DNA from: Ottelia alismoides
Lineage: Eukaryota; Streptophyta; Magnoliopsida; Alismatales; Hydrocharitaceae
Direction: 5' to 3'
NCBI GenBank assembly: GCA_037367405.1
Contig: JAZKJV010007246.1
Location: forward strand, 434,001 to 498,000
DNA: 64,000 nucleotides
The translations under genes and the position numbers were made by a program. The stretch's first letter is position 1, and each line of letters begins with the position of its first letter. Below, in pieces: positions 36,477 to 49,620 of this stretch. The notes under the pieces were generated by a model. The model saw only the letters and a program-made list of their open reading frames with translations, ran no database searches and was not told the DNA's origin.

Positions 36477-37637
36477 GGAAAACCTGCATAAAATGATTTA
36501 TTAATTCAAATTAAAATAGGAGATGATTTTATTAATTTTTAGTTATAAAATAAAAAATGTTTATTTTTTTATAAAGTATTTTATAGCGATTTTTATTTAT
36601 TTTTATGAAGTATATTTTTACAAGTTTGCATTTATACCCTTATAGGTATCTATATCTATGTATTAGAGTATTTTATTTTTATTTGGTGTATTTTAATTTA
36701 TTTTATTTTGGTTTTTATTTTCTAAAATTATAAAATACTTTTATATACATGAATATATTTTTATTTTAATTTTCTGATATATTTTATACACTTAATAAAA
36801 TGAAAGTGTTATTTGTATAGGTATGGCTACATATATTATACCTATGTATTATAATATATACAAGTATTTTTATTTGTATTTTATTTATGCTTTTATTCTG
36901 ATTTTAATGTACATAATTATTATAAGTATTATTTACAATATTATAAAAATATAAAATTATAAAAATAATAAATAAAGAATAAATGGAATATTTTAATATG
37001 TACAAGTATACAATGAGGGTCCAAAAGTCAACTTTCAAACCGTAGCTCCGCCAAATGCGAAACCACCACCATTAATTAGATTATTTTCTTCTATATACAA
37101 TTAAAGGTGAGTACGCTGTATTTGGAGTTTTTATTTGTGAGATACGGGTCTGGGAAGTTGGCGTTCTGGATTTTTATTCAGACCATAACTTTTTATCTGT
37201 ACATTATTTTTCTTTGAAATCAATTTTGTATTTTTCTTTATTAATTTATCTACAACTTTCATTTACAAAGTTTCTTTATTTGATGAATAAAAAGTGGAAC
37301 CAAAAATGGGTCCCAAAATGAATAAAGAATGAATAAAAACTATAGATATTTTATCTGTATTTTGGCCCTTATCTCCCCCTACTTTATTCCTTGTCGACCT
37401 ATTCATCAAGATGCCTAGGTCTCGGGGTTTCGGGTCATAAAATATTTACAATATTTTATTCTTTTTCTTTTCTTTTCTTTATTCTATTATTTTGGCTTTA
37501 AAAACCGCATTTTATACAATATTTACACATATATACATGAATGCTAAAATGCATGAATTACGCCTATTTATGCGCATTTACTAGGGTTTTTAAGGCCAAA
37601 ATGATAGAATAAAGATGATGAAACGTGGATTCATCAG

Positions 37638-37963
37638 CTATTTTTTTGAAAAATAGTAAATTACTTTATTTTTACAAAATGATTTAGTATAATGTACAAT
37701 AGAATATGAAGTATTTAAAGATTCTTTATTTGATTTATAATCAAACTATATTTATTTAATATAGAGTTAACAAAAATTAAGAAAAGGATGGTTACACAAG
37801 GGTAAGAATGTAATTAACAGAAACTTCATCCATCTTAAGAAATTAAAATAAACAATCAAAGAAAATGTACAAATGTTCCAAGATAGGCATCAAATCTACT
37901 TTATACATTAATATAAGTACTAAAATTCAAAATAGAGAAGGTTCGTGTTATACATTGCAATTA
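37638..37963. repeat. Direct repeat, copy 2 (326 bp)
   Basis: Second copy of 34923-35246, starting 2 bp after the LTR end at 37636. See the first copy for the match. Confidence 0.9.
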
Positions 37964-40039
37964 TTCCAAGCATGTAGATGTAGCGATGTTCAAGTATATT
38001 CAGGGTCAAGGTATCCATCTTGATGCATTCATTTTGACCCTAAACTGACGGGTATTAGTTTCAAAATGATGGGGTAGGTACCTATTATAGTATGACCCAT
38101 GTCTCATCCAAAAAGAACAATTGGATTAATAAGTACCCACAAGTACCCGATTAGATGCTTCCACTAGGTAATTGATTCAAAAATATGCAAATGGTTAGGG
38201 TACAAATACATGTATATAAATATTGTTCTTATCTCTTTTTAAAATGAAAACAAAGATGCCGTACATATTTTGGTCAATTTGGAAAATTATTATCAAATCA
38301 TTTAAAAGGACACGTATATGAATTGGATGCAAATCAGATAGAAAAATTTATAGAAGTTACTATGTTCTAGATTATATTATATTTACACACATTTGATTGC
38401 TCATTCGTGACGTATCCATACATGTATCCATTTGAAATGGATATACATGTGGATACCAAATTTTTAGTTAACACATATGATAATGAATCGAATATTGTCC
38501 AAATCCATATATATATTCAACAAAGATCAGAATGAAGGAAATATCAACGAATCACCTCGTCCCCACACGTGCACACAAACATACATGCACGCACGCTCGC
38601 ATGTATACAACCATCATGACAACCAAATAGGGGTAATCATTAACATAATTAGATATGGACTCACACATGCATACATATATTGATATATCATTTGTCAGTT
38701 TACATCTCAGTTATGTCTTCTCTTCATTTCATAAGAATGAACCTATACGGGTGTGACCTTTATTGGATCAATATCCAATTGCGCTCCTTCCGATTTCATA
38801 TATTCATATGGTTTATATTATACACATAATTTCAAATATCATCAACACTTATATTGCATTCTGTACCATTTAGATTATTATGTACATACAACATTATCAT
38901 CATAGTTATGATATGGTTACCGATGTATATATTTACATATTATTGGCCTTCTTTATATCCGTCACATCTCACTAGCAATATTTTATTTTCTTTAGACGAA
39001 CACATACCACATTAAAAGCTTTCACTTGTGTGCACATATCCACGAGTATAAATATACTTTATCATATAATCCATAAATAATGTTCCATTTAAATATTAAG
39101 TAACAAAATTGAATACAAACAATTGACTAGTCTAATAAATGAAGAAATGGATCCATGAAGCAGTGATGGCAAAAACATACCGTGAATTTTAAAGTTAATA
39201 AATAGAGTTCACGAAAAATTATAATTATCAAAATTATCCCTTGATTAACTTTATCTATTAAATTGGCAGTTTTCTTTTAATAGAGGTGTTACTTCCACAT
39301 GTACTCGTGAATACCAATTACTGGTTGATATAAACTACATACCTGTTACAATCAGGTAGTTGTTAGAACGCGATGAGTCGACCTCAGAATTAATAACAAT
39401 TGGTCGGGGCAGGTCACATGAGCACTTGAGGTTTGAGAAGCTTTTATGGGCTTGGACCTCTACGTGGTGGTAAGTGATTGGTACATGAGGCATGGATTAG
39501 CTAGTGCAGGCTTGATCGCATTCATTAGATGGAGTTTAGATCCAATGGCTCATGTGAAGGTGATAGGGAGTGGTACTGATCAATAAATGATGCTTTGATG
39601 AATAGATCAGACTAGCTTGCTTGAATGAAATCTCATCCGCTCGTTTGATCCAATCCAACAGTAACTACCCTCCTGGAAGAACAACGAAGAGGGTGACTCC
39701 AAGCATGCTTGGATCTCTGAGATCTTGTTCTATTTGGCTCGAATTGGTTTCACACCAGTTTCAGGAGCTTTCATAAAGTTTTTTGTGTTTACTTATGGTT
39801 GGGTATGGCTTAGAGGTAGAGTGTGGATGGATCAAGAGAAATATTGCTTGGACTTGAAGAGGGCACTCAAAAGCTCCTTGATTTGGTTGTTAGTTACTAC
39901 AAAATGCATCTAGAAAGGGCACCAAACTATTAGGGGCTCTTCTCCCTTAGATTTGGCAAGTAAGTACCTCTATATCAAGTTCGAGAGGTGCATATCAGTA
40001 AAACTCACTGGAGAATAGGTGTGGGTGATCATATCTAAT
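37964..40039. other. Spacer with a decayed MITE-like stretch
   Basis: 38160-38480 has the GGATAC/ATCCAT-rich character of the hAT-like MITE (CATGTATCCATTTGAAATGGATA near 38422 forms a local inverted repeat). 38700-39350 is AT-rich. 39350-39920 is of moderate GC with an open frame (39725-39913) but no recognisable domain. Confidence 0.4.
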
Positions 40040-41107
40040 GATTTTCCGCTTGATGCGCATCCTAGCCACTGGCAAGTACTTCGAGTTGCCCTGGTACTTT
40101 TATCATCTGAATGGTTATAGTTGGGCAATCTACGAACCGTAGAATATGGCCACATCAAGAAATAATACAGAGAATCAAATCTCAATGCGATCAAGATTAT
40201 TTATTTTACTTGGGTAAGTCCTAAGGTCGAGCTCAGGGAGGTAATGCGAGAGATATAGAAAATTATGTTTTTAGAGAAATGATTATTTTTGGTATTTTGT
40301 ATTTTTTAGATTTTTTATGGATTTTAAATTAAAACATGTATTTAATTAATCAAGGAAATATGATGCATGGTTTTACAAATATTTTCATGCAAACAATTAG
40401 TGTCATGTTGTGTGGTGAGAAAGAAATAAATAAATGCAATCCTTTTTTATTTTTAAATATGGATGAAAGATGATGCAAGATGAATGCAGTAAGCCGAGCA
40501 GGTCAACTATATATTAAAGCCAAGCTAATTTAATTCAATGATTTCACAAGCCCTTCTCATGTACTTAATCTTTGGTAAATGAATATTTAGTTAAACTACA
40601 ATGAACTTTCCAAATAAATGTTCAGATGAATCACCGATTAATTAGCAATAAAAAATTGTTGACTTAATATACAAATAATTCCTTTAATAATTGATGTTTA
40701 GAAATCTCACCAAATAGATATTTTAGCATGCCATGTAATAAAGATTGAAATAAGGTTCAATTTGACATAAAGAACACAAAAATCGGACAAGTAAAGCTCG
40801 AGATATGATTATTTCAAGTTTTAAGTACTAAAATGTAAAAAATCAATATATCTTTCCAGTTTGAGCTTTTGATTTTCTGCAAAGTCCTAAAGATGCTTGG
40901 GCTTCCTTGCAATCTACCTCTACTTGGTGGTATGACTGTTACTTCTAGAACGTGCGGGGACAAAAAATTCCCTCACGTACGTACGATTCACGTGAGGCGT
41001 GGTTCATGGCGGAGGCTTAGACCTCAACGTGGATTCTCCTAATCACTTTGATTTTCCTCAGGTGCTTAGCTTGGATGGTATCTACTAGATAGATCTCGGA
41101 TGTTAAA
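40040..41107 (-). repeat. Possible older LTR, target of the Athila insertion
   Basis: TTATTTTACTTGGGTAAGTC and CTAAGGTCGAGCTCAGGGAG (near 40200-40245) resemble the TATTTTACATGGTAAGCTACCAGGGTCGAACACAAGG arrangement near the 3' end of Athila LTRs, with the same AT-rich sequence after it. The Athila element at 41108 is inserted in this sequence, whose other side resumes at 54309. Family assignment is uncertain. Confidence 0.35.
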
Positions 41108-43405
41108 TGATGAGCGACCCGATCAACTAAGGTAAAGAGGTATCAATGGTCGTTGCGACCTCAACCCCTCGGATCTGGCTCAATCCAGAAAAAGAAAGAC
41201 CAACAAATATAAATCAAGCAAATAAAACGAATAGTGGTCTCGCTATTTTATTTTACATGGTAAGCTACCAGGGTCGAACACAAGGAGCACGGATTGGGAA
41301 AACCTACGAAGTAGTCAGAATTCAAAAATAAAGATTTTTTGGTGGATTTTTAATTTTTAAATTTATTTGGATTTTCAATATTGGGAAAAGGGTGAAAATG
41401 CTAAGAAAACCTCAATCAAACAATTATTAACTACTTCAGAAACACTCAGAAAATTCAAATAAAAATATTTTTGGATTTTACGAATATTCAGTTGTTTTGG
41501 TATTTTTCTCATATTTTTATGATTTTAGTTGATTTTATAAAAATGAAAGAAGGATAAAAATCAAAGGTACCGTGCAGCCAGAATCAAAAGGTTATTTAAA
41601 AATATATAAATAGCCTATAAAATTCCAGAGACAATTTAATGAGAAACTATAAGAAAATACTAACTACTGAAACTGAAATTGCATTTTTTGATTTTTATGA
41701 ATTTTTAATGATTTTTATGAGTTTTTAGGGTTTTCACTTTTTAGGGTTTTTATAAGTCCAAAAGCAATGAAAATTGGACTGAAGGAAAAACATGCAAAAA
41801 CAAACACACAACAATTTGTTTGTATTTTTAGAGCTTTTTAATATTTTTAGTTGATTTTTCAAATTAGGCAGAAGCAAATCAGAGGTTTTTGAATTTTTAA
41901 AAATAGAAAATGAAAATAAAATGGGCCCAAAAATTCAAAGGAATTTTTACAACGTGGTAGGAGCCACATGTCCAAATTTCATGAAATTTGTATATGATAT
42001 GATATTTTATTCAACCAATCAAAGGCATACAGCATGTAGGGACCAAATCGCAAGAAAAACAAGTTCTAGGGACTAAAACGTAACATGCATGAAAAGTCCA
42101 AGGAGCCTACTGCAATTTTCACAATGAATTCAACACATGTCCAAATAAATAACGCATAGGGGTATGTATGCAAATAAAGAATCTATTTCATCAAAACATA
42201 ACATCCATATATATTCTAGGAGAAAATATGCAAATGTCAGAGAAAGGCACGTGACGATGCATGTGCACCCATACAAACATGAGTAAATAGCAAATATCAA
42301 AAACTGCAGGGGCTATAGTGCAAAAAGTCCACAGTGTACTAATTTATTTAATAGACTAAATAGGAACATAAAGAAACTACAGGGGGAGAGGACGCAAATT
42401 ACCCAGCCAGAGGTGTGCGGCTCATGTGGGTGACAGGTGGCGGGCGGTGAGTGGCTGGCGACGTACGGTGGAGATGCTGACATGTTGCACATCCAACGGC
42501 TCTGACACTATGGCTAACGTGGGGAGTACGTGGCCGTTAGATGTCAGATCTAACGGCCTGGCACGAGCAGGTGGTGGACGGTCCAGATGGCAACTGGGAC
42601 AGAGGCGAGATCTGACGGTGGAGAAGGCAGTAGGAGGAACTCCTCCCTGGCAAAGTTCGTCGGAGGTCCAGAGGTGCTCCGGGCGGCTAATGGACGATCA
42701 GATAGAGGGGCTCGACTCGCGATGCTCCTCCGCGTCGGGTGGCAGTGACGGATGAAGCATCCACCGGTCAGATCTCCGGGAAGGGGGGTGCGACATGGGA
42801 TAGCTCCGGCGACGAGGTTGAGATGCGATCTGGGGGCAATCTCGCGCTCCTTGACCTGCAAACAAAGGCTCTCACTTGGAGGAATGCTTCGGCGAGGGTT
42901 ATTTGATAAAAAGCTACGGGAAGCAATGGGGAACGATGAAGGGAGGTTCCAACGAAGGTGGTGGAGGGAGCCTAGCTCAATCTCGGCTCGGATAGCCGAG
43001 ATCGAGATGATCAGACTATGGAAGAAGGGTGATGATGGAAGGTGGGGTCGATCTGAATGGATAGGGATGATTTGTGGAGCTCCGACCGTTGGATCGGAGT
43101 TGATGGAGCGACGGATGCAAAATCGGAGATAGCCAGAACTAGGATTGATGAGAGGTCTACTTGAGGATCTAAGAAAAATCCTGAGCTCCAGGAGGATGCG
43201 GTGAAGGGGGTCATCGCCTCGACCACACTGCGGTAGGTGGGGAGGCTCGAACGCGGCGACACTCTGGCCACGTACGCTGAGCTTCGGCTACATGCACTCT
43301 CTCCGACCACCAAAGGGCGCTTCCGAACGGTGTCACCGAGGGGAAGGTTTCTAGGGTAGAATGAGGGCTTGCGGTGCGAGCTACTGATCTGGGCAATGGA
43401 GTGAA

Positions 43406-43415
43406 CCTTTTATAG
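43406..43415 (-). promoter_or_regulatory. TATA box of the 3' LTR
   Basis: CTATAAAAGG on the minus strand, about 215 bp downstream of the TTGACC/GGTCAA pair. The same sequence stands at the matching place in the 5' LTR (53265-53274). Confidence 0.65.
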
Positions 43416-43629
43416 CAAGTCCTAGGAGGCGAGGTTGAGCGGGCATGTGCACGTGCACCAAGGAAGATCCACTCTTCCCTAGGGATCCGCGGGGGTCGTG
43501 GATCCAAGAGGAAGGGGGGGAGAGGTGGAATAGGAGTGAAAGGCGGACGGATCTACGAGGGATAAATGGTTGAAATCGGCCTGAACGCGGATCCGGGCGC
43601 AAGTGGTCCGGCGGGGGGGGGGGGGGCAG

Positions 43630-43643
43630 TTGACCGAGGTCAA
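43630..43643. promoter_or_regulatory. Inverted W-box-like pair in LTR
   Basis: TTGACC, two bases, then GGTCAA. Identical in the 5' LTR (53494-53507) and present in the plus-strand element (56040-56053) and in the LTR at 36424-36437. It stands next to a G-run. Confidence 0.5.
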
Positions 43644-44442
43644 CAGTCCCCTATGAACCAATCACAAAATTCCAAGGTCAAAATACTTAGAAATTAATTT
43701 AAAAATCGAAAATGATTTTATTTAAAAATATTTTCAACAAAAAATGTATATTTATTTTAAAAGTATTTTTTGTGATTTTTATTTATTCTTTTAAAAAATA
43801 AATTAATGTATATACATTATATTATCTTATGTGCATATATAAAATATTTATTTATATTTGTTTTATTTTTTTACTTTTATATAAATACTCTAATGTTGTA
43901 TTTTATTTATTTACAACATAAAATTTAGAGTATAAAATGATTTTTTATTTTTATTGATTATTTACCAGTATTAAATAAATAGGAATAGATACATATATAC
44001 ATGGTGTGTACAAGGTCGAGAGAGAAAATTATTTTGTTTTTAATTTTATTTTTCTCATTTTTATTTTATTTTTAGAGATATATACAATATAATAGAAACA
44101 AATTTTTATTTTTTTGGGAAAATAAATTATTTATATTCATCTATATATATAGGGGATATGTACAAGATGAGTGGCCCTATCTCTCTCTACTTATTTTATT
44201 TGGCGATCAGGCCCATGTTGGGCCCTCTCTTGGGTTCAGATCACTCAATATTCATTCTAAATATTTCCTTCTTTTTATTTATTTCTTTATTCTTTTATTT
44301 TTGCACAAATGCATGCTAATTATTGATTATCAACAAATGCATGCTTATTGACAACTTCTTGTATTTACAATCATATACATGGTGTTTTCCAAGAAAAATA
44401 GCTAAAATAAAAGAATAAAGAGTGATAAATGGGGATTTATCG

Positions 44443-44454
44443 CCCCCCTATACT
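44443..44454 (-). other. Athila polypurine tract
   Basis: AGTATAGGGGGG on the minus strand immediately precedes the 3' LTR start. This is the expected place and composition for the plus-strand primer. The same sequence recurs several times about 1.6-2 kb upstream. Confidence 0.75.
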
Positions 44455-46047
44455 TTACTTTTGCTAGTCCCTTGGCAAACACTTATTTGAAAAAGTAGTG
44501 AAAAAGAGAAAGAAAAAGAAAAAGAAAAAGAAGGGGAATCACCATTAATTATTAAACTTGACTTCATTAAATTGAAATATGGAGCTCAGTCAGATGTTTG
44601 GATTATTAATTTATCGGAACCTTGTTTGGACTTAAGCTTGAAACTCTACAGCCTCAAGTTCCACCAATCTATGGTCAAGACTCCTCAACAAACCATATCA
44701 GAATAAGTCTACATAGACAAACTCTAATGACCATGAATCTTTACTTGTACTGTGTAAGTGAGATGTAGCTCCCCACCTCAGAAATGACAAAGTGACAACG
44801 CCCCTTAACAAGGTAACTCTAATGCATCAGTCTAACAACTCTTTCCTCGAGGAGCTGGGTATTCCCTTCTAAGTTCAAGTACAGCCGGCTCAAGAAGAGG
44901 GGGAAGAGGAGAATGGACCATGACCAGTGTAGTCATGTATCCTTGGGAGCCCAACCAGTGTAGCTGAGTCTCCCGCTACAAGCTTTATGAGATGGTCATG
45001 TGTAACATAAGCATTGCTTTATTGGGCTATATACACTCCGGTGGGTATTTTATTTTCAATCAGACCCATCACTTTTTTGGAGTTTTTTTTCTTTGCACAT
45101 TTTTTTTGATGTGCATATGTACAACATATCTACATGGTGCAACATATATACATAAGGAATTTTTACTCTTGATCCGGTAGACTATCCCTCTTTTGTAGCT
45201 TTATTGCAGCCCACAACTCCTGTCATTAGACTTCATCACCACCAGACCAACTTGAGACGCACTCCTTCACTATAAGAAGAAGAGAGGTTCCGCCTAGAAG
45301 TACTATCCTCATATGCTACCCCAAGCCAAAGGAAACTGCCTCCTCACCACCTCATCCGTAGGGAGCTATGTGTAAGGTGCTTGTGCAAGTAAAACCATTG
45401 TCTATGAGAGTCATGTGTGCGTTGTTAAGTGTTCTACTTAGGCTCATCAAGATGACATGTGCTCATAGCCTAGTGGACTCAAAGAATTGTGTCCCAAATG
45501 GACCTGAAAAGTCTTAACCCTAAGCCCTATAAGGTTCCTCTTAGAATTAGGTGGATTAAGGTCTTAACCAAGCTCCATTTTCCAATTTAATTCTAGACCA
45601 GTTTAAATATCAATCAAGATTCAGAAAAACTGTACAAATATTTACAAATATGCAAATTTTACAAAATTTTTGAAAATGTGCAAAATTTTTGAAAGTGCTT
45701 GAAAACATGGATGTATACATGAATGCACAAGCTTTGTAAAATATTTACACACATTTACACAAGGTTTTTGGAAACTTTTTTTCAAACATTTTACAAAAAT
45801 TTTGTACTATATACATAATTTTGATATCAAAATATTTACAAACTATTTACAAAAATCATTTTTACAAACATTTATACAAAAATAATTTTTATTAATAGCT
45901 ATGTATGTGCAATAAAGAATTTTATGTACAAGGAAAAATTTAAAATTTTTATGGCTTTTGGATGAAAGAATTTTAGCCATTTTATTTATTAACACACTCA
46001 CACAAAGTACGAGTTATGGCTGAAGTATATATGGAATATATACGACA
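44455..46047 (-). other. Athila 3' non-coding region
   Basis: Non-coding sequence between integrase and PPT; Athila elements commonly carry a long one, where some family members have an env-like frame. No env-like frame is seen here. It contains an AAAAAG repeat tract (about 44491-44534) and an AT-rich block of TTTACAAA/ATATTTACAAA words (45620-45900). 44640-45020 matches the remnant at 9005-9420. Confidence 0.6.
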
Positions 46048-46398
46048 CCCCCCTATACTTAGCTCGGACGATGTCCTCAGAGTAAATCAAGAGCGATGAA
46101 GAAGACATAACTCGTTCTTAGTATAGGGAAGTGAAAAGGAATGGTATATTACAACGAGAAATCAAAGAATAGAATGAAGAGGACTCGGTGTTTCCCCCTA
46201 TACTTAGGATCAAGTAATCCTAAGTATAGCAAGCTGTACATAAAGGGAAATCTGGAGGATGTACAGGGTCTACCTCCCCTATACATAGGGTAAAATATCC
46301 CTAAGTATAGACAGCAAAATAGAGGTAGAAATAATCAAAGGAATGCCCAAGATTTCTACACCCCCTTATACTTAGGGTAAAGTAGACCCTAAGTATAG
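46048..46398 (-). repeat. Array of four PPT-like hairpins
   Basis: Four modules, each with CTATACTTAGG and its inverse joined by a short loop and capped by a run of C on the plus strand (G-run on the element strand). Module 1: 46048-46130, loose arms. Module 2: arms 46198-46210 and 46217-46229, a perfect 13-bp stem with a 6-nt loop. Module 3: 46279-46290 and 46299-46310, one mismatch. Module 4: 46367-46378 and 46387-46398, a perfect 12-bp stem. On the element strand each reads stem, then AAGTATA(A)GGGG(G), the same word as the functional PPT at 44443. The loops differ, so it is not a simple recent tandem copy. Confidence 0.75.
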
Positions 46399-46460
46399 CA
46401 TAATCATAAGATGAAGATGGGGTGCGAGACTAAAGAATGGAGTGATATGGACAACTGGAT

Positions 46461-47700
46461 CTATACAAGGCAGAAGACAATGATAATTAGGCGTGAAATA
46501 CTATAGATATGAGTCAAAGAGCACATCTCATGCAAAATGAAAGGGGTGACGTCAACGACTAGTGGCTCATGATCTAGATATGGTTTGAGCCGCTGCCCGT
46601 TAAAACGAAAGGTAGCATCAGAAGACAACTCAGATACATCAATGCTTCCATTGTCATGTACCTTTTGGACCAGGTATGGTCCCTTCCATTTGCTTTGTAA
46701 CTTCCCTTGAAATAATCGAAGCGTGGCATCAAACAATCATACTCTCTGATTTGGCTCAAACTGCTTGTGGTCGATATGAGAATCATGCCACTGCTTCACT
46801 CTCTCCTTATAATGTAGGCTACTCGAAAAGGCTTCATCTCTAAGCTCCTCCAGGGCTGCCAATTCTGCCCTTCTCTGGTCTCCTACACCCACTGGATCTA
46901 AAAGTATCTCTGTAACAACCCAAAGTGACTTATATCTCAGCTCAACAGGTAAATGGCAGGGTTTGCCATAAATGAGGCAAAAGGGAGATGTACCCAAAGG
47001 AGTCTTGAAGGAAATCCTATATGCCCACAAGACCAAGTCCAAAAGCTGTGAAGAATCCTTTCGGTCAGGGCGGACGACCTTCTGCAGTATAGTCTTGATC
47101 TCCCTATTCAACACTTCAGCAAGACCATTGGTCTGAGGGTGGTATGGAGTGGCTACTCGATGGTCTATGCTGAACTCGCTAGCAAGGGCCTTTACCATGT
47201 CGTTGACGAAATGAGACCCCCCTGTCAGAAATCAACACTCGAGGGACCCCGAACCGTGAAATGATATTCTTCCTCAAAAATCGACATACAGTCCTAGCAT
47301 GTGCGGTTCGGGCGGGGATGGCCTCAACCCAACGACTCACATAATCCACGGCCAACCGAATGTATTCAAATCCCTGACTCTTAGGGAATGGACCCATGAA
47401 ATCAATGCCCCTTGCATCAAAAACCTCACAGAAGTGAATGGGCTGCATCAGCATCATATCACGTTGTCCACAAGTGCCCATCCTCCGACAGTCAGTACAT
47501 CTCTTCACGAATTCATCAGAATCCTTGAAAATAGTAGGCCACCATAGGCCGGATTGGAGCACTTTCTGTACCGTTCTCTTCCCAGAGTGATGTCCTCCTA
47601 CCTCCAGCTTGTGGCAGTAGGTGAGGACGCTATGGTGCTCCTCCTGAGGAATGCACCGTCGCCAGACACTATCCCCTCCTGTATGGTAAAGGATGGGATC
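46461..47700 (-). pseudogene. Athila integrase, broken
   Basis: The leftward protein starts with an HHCC zinc finger: a CHK...GHHSG part near 47610-47625, then CTDCRRMG near 47485. The catalytic core follows with Asp in GIDFMG, Asp in ISDRG near 47215 and Glu in NGLAEVLNREIK near 47110. A frameshift lies near 47200, just after the second Asp. A TGA at 46737-46739 separates the C-terminal domain (KLQSKWKGPYLV, SELSSDATF). The protein would join proviral DNA to host DNA; no chromodomain is seen, as usual for Athila. Confidence 0.9.
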
Positions 47701-49405
47701 CTCCCAATGGTAAGACTTGTCCTTCGCTAGGAAGGTCTCAAGTCTCTACCCGGGCCAACCTTGTCGAACTTTCTTGGCAACAAGATAGTTCACAATGTCA
47801 GCGTACCACGGGAGTGAGGCGATAGCAAGGATCGCCTCGTCTGGGAAGGTCTCACAAATAGGGTCAATCTGCTCAGAATCCTGAAGATGCTCTAATCGGG
47901 AGATGATCTGCCATTACATTCTTGACTCCAGGCTTATCCTTAATCTCAATATCATACTCTTGGAGTAGAAGGATCCATCTAGTAAATCTCGCTTTGGCAT
48001 CCTTCTTTGCCATGAGGTACTTGATTGCGGTATGATCAGTACAAATAGTCACTCTAGATCCAATGATGTATGATCTGAACTTATCTAGGATGAAAACTAC
48101 GACTAGCATCTCCTTTTATGTGACTGTATAGTTCCGTTGTGCGGAATCCAATGTACAGCTAGCATAGTGAATGGCAAAAGGCAATCCATCCCTCCTCTAT
48201 CCTAGCACGGCCCCCACGGCAAAATCGGAGGCATCCGTCATGATCTCGAATGGGAGAGACCAATCAAGCGGCTGGAGGACATGAGCCTCAACAACTAGAC
48301 TCTTGAGAGTCTCAAATAACGCAAGACACTTATCATCAACTATGAACTCGGTGTCCTTGGTCAGCAAATCAGTCAACGGCCAGGCAATCCATCTGAAATC
48401 ATGAATGAATCGTCAGTAGAAACCGACGTTCCCCAGAAAAGACCGTAACTGTCGCAAATTAGACGGTGGATTGAGTTTTCTAATGATATCCACCATGGCC
48501 AGATCAACCTCCATGCCCTTGTTGGAGATGATATGGCCAAGCACCGTCCCGTGAGTCACCATGAAGTGACTCTTCTCCCAAGATAATACAAGGTCGACCT
48601 CAATGCATCGCTGTAGGACACGGTCTAGGCACTCAAGACAAGCATCAAACCCTTCGCCATAGACCGAAAAGTCATCCATGAAGACCTCCAAGCACTCACC
48701 CACCATGTCCAAAAAGATGTACAACATACACCTATGGAAAGTCGTCGGAGCGTTGCATAGACCAAAGAGCATGCATCTGAAAGCATATTTCCCAAAGGGA
48801 CATGTGAATGTGGTCTTGTCCTGATCCTCTGGCGCAATGGCCACCTGACTGTATCTGGAGTACCCGTCCAAAAAGCAGTAGTGACTCTTCCTTTCTAGCC
48901 TCTCTATAATATAATTAATAAAAGGCAACGAGAAATGATCCTTCTTGGTGGCCTGATTCAATCGTCTGTAGTTCACATGGACCCTACAAGAAGTGGGTAC
49001 CTGGGTAGCGATCTCCTCTCCAGACTCACTCGCATCTGTAGTGATGCCCGTCTTCTTGGGCACCACATGTAATGGACTAACCCACTTGGAGTCGGAGATG
49101 GGGTAGATAAAATCGGCGCTCCACCTTTTCGAGATCTCCTTCATGACAACATCTTGAAGGTTCGAGTTCAGCCGCCGCTAGAACTCACACGACGGCTTCG
49201 CATCCTCCTCAAGATAGATATGGTGGGAGCACAGGGCCGGAATTATCCCCTGGAGATCGTCTACAATCCATCCTATCACCTTGCTGTTCTTTTTAAGAAT
49301 CTCCATTAGACGAGACTCTTGCTCTCCAGTCAAATCTACTGAGATAATGACTGGGTGCATCTCATGCTCACCCATAAGGAACCTATACTTCATAGAACGC
49401 GGCAA
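47701..49405 (-). pseudogene. Athila reverse transcriptase and RNase H, broken
   Basis: Leftward frame from 49405. RT blocks: VHVNYRRLNQAT, CFLDGYSRYSQV (motif A Asp), FGLCNAPTTF and the catalytic FMDD at 48671-48682, then LVLSWEKSHFM and LRSFLGNVGFY. RNase H follows ([35 protein letters not shown]). In-frame stops: TAG 49178-49180, TGA 48413-48415, TAG 48197-48199, TAA 48116-48118. A frameshift of two lost bases occurs near 47920, after ADHL. The frame resumes toward integrase. Catalytic residues are intact between the breaks. Confidence 0.92.
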
Positions 49406-49620
49406 GGTCTTCTACTCTGGGAAACTGGGAGCTGGAGGATCTGGCCTCTGAAATGTCTAAGTGAATGCGACCAAATCTGCATGTGAAAATGAGGACTCTC
49501 GCTGGAAATCTGAATCTGGTTAAGACTGCTTTGCTGATGTGTCTCTGCTCTGAATGGAATCAGTCTCCACCCTAGCTGTAGGCTCTGGGGAAATCAGACA
49601 AGGAATCATGTCATCAAACT

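Larger units (their letters stand above)
34190..37636 (-). repeat. Athila-type LTR remnant
   Basis: The right end on the minus strand starts TGATGAATCCACGTTTCATC at 37636, then CTTTATTCTATCATTTTGGCC, as in the other Athila LTRs here. Inward follow an AT-rich part, two large palindromes (36413-36476), a GC-rich part (35480-36480) that shares ACGCAAATTACCCAG with the LTR at 42393, and an AT-rich tail. The left end is set only by analogy with the 3.3-3.6 kb length of the other copies. No primer binding site or coding sequence is attached. Confidence 0.6.
41108..44442 (-). repeat. Athila 3' LTR (full length, 3.3 kb)
   Basis: On the minus strand it begins at 44442 (CGATAAATCCCC, where the other copies have TGATGAAT) right after the PPT and ends TCATCA at 41108. 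Its 43154-44442 part matches the truncated 5' LTR. The end near 41150 shares AGGTCGTTGCGACC-type sequence with the LTR ends at 54820 and 58670. Layout: AT-rich U3, W-box pair, TATA, GC-rich middle, AT-rich 3' part. Confidence 0.88.

Noticed and set aside
43211..43507. A 98-codon minus-strand frame also present in the other LTR (53073-53366)
   Set aside because: The two LTRs were identical at insertion, so conservation is not independent evidence. The frame runs across the TATA box and has no known domain.
46048..46398. CRISPR-like array
   Set aside because: The repeats are short hairpins of unequal spacing with no unique spacers of fixed length, and they lie in a retrotransposon of a plant genome.
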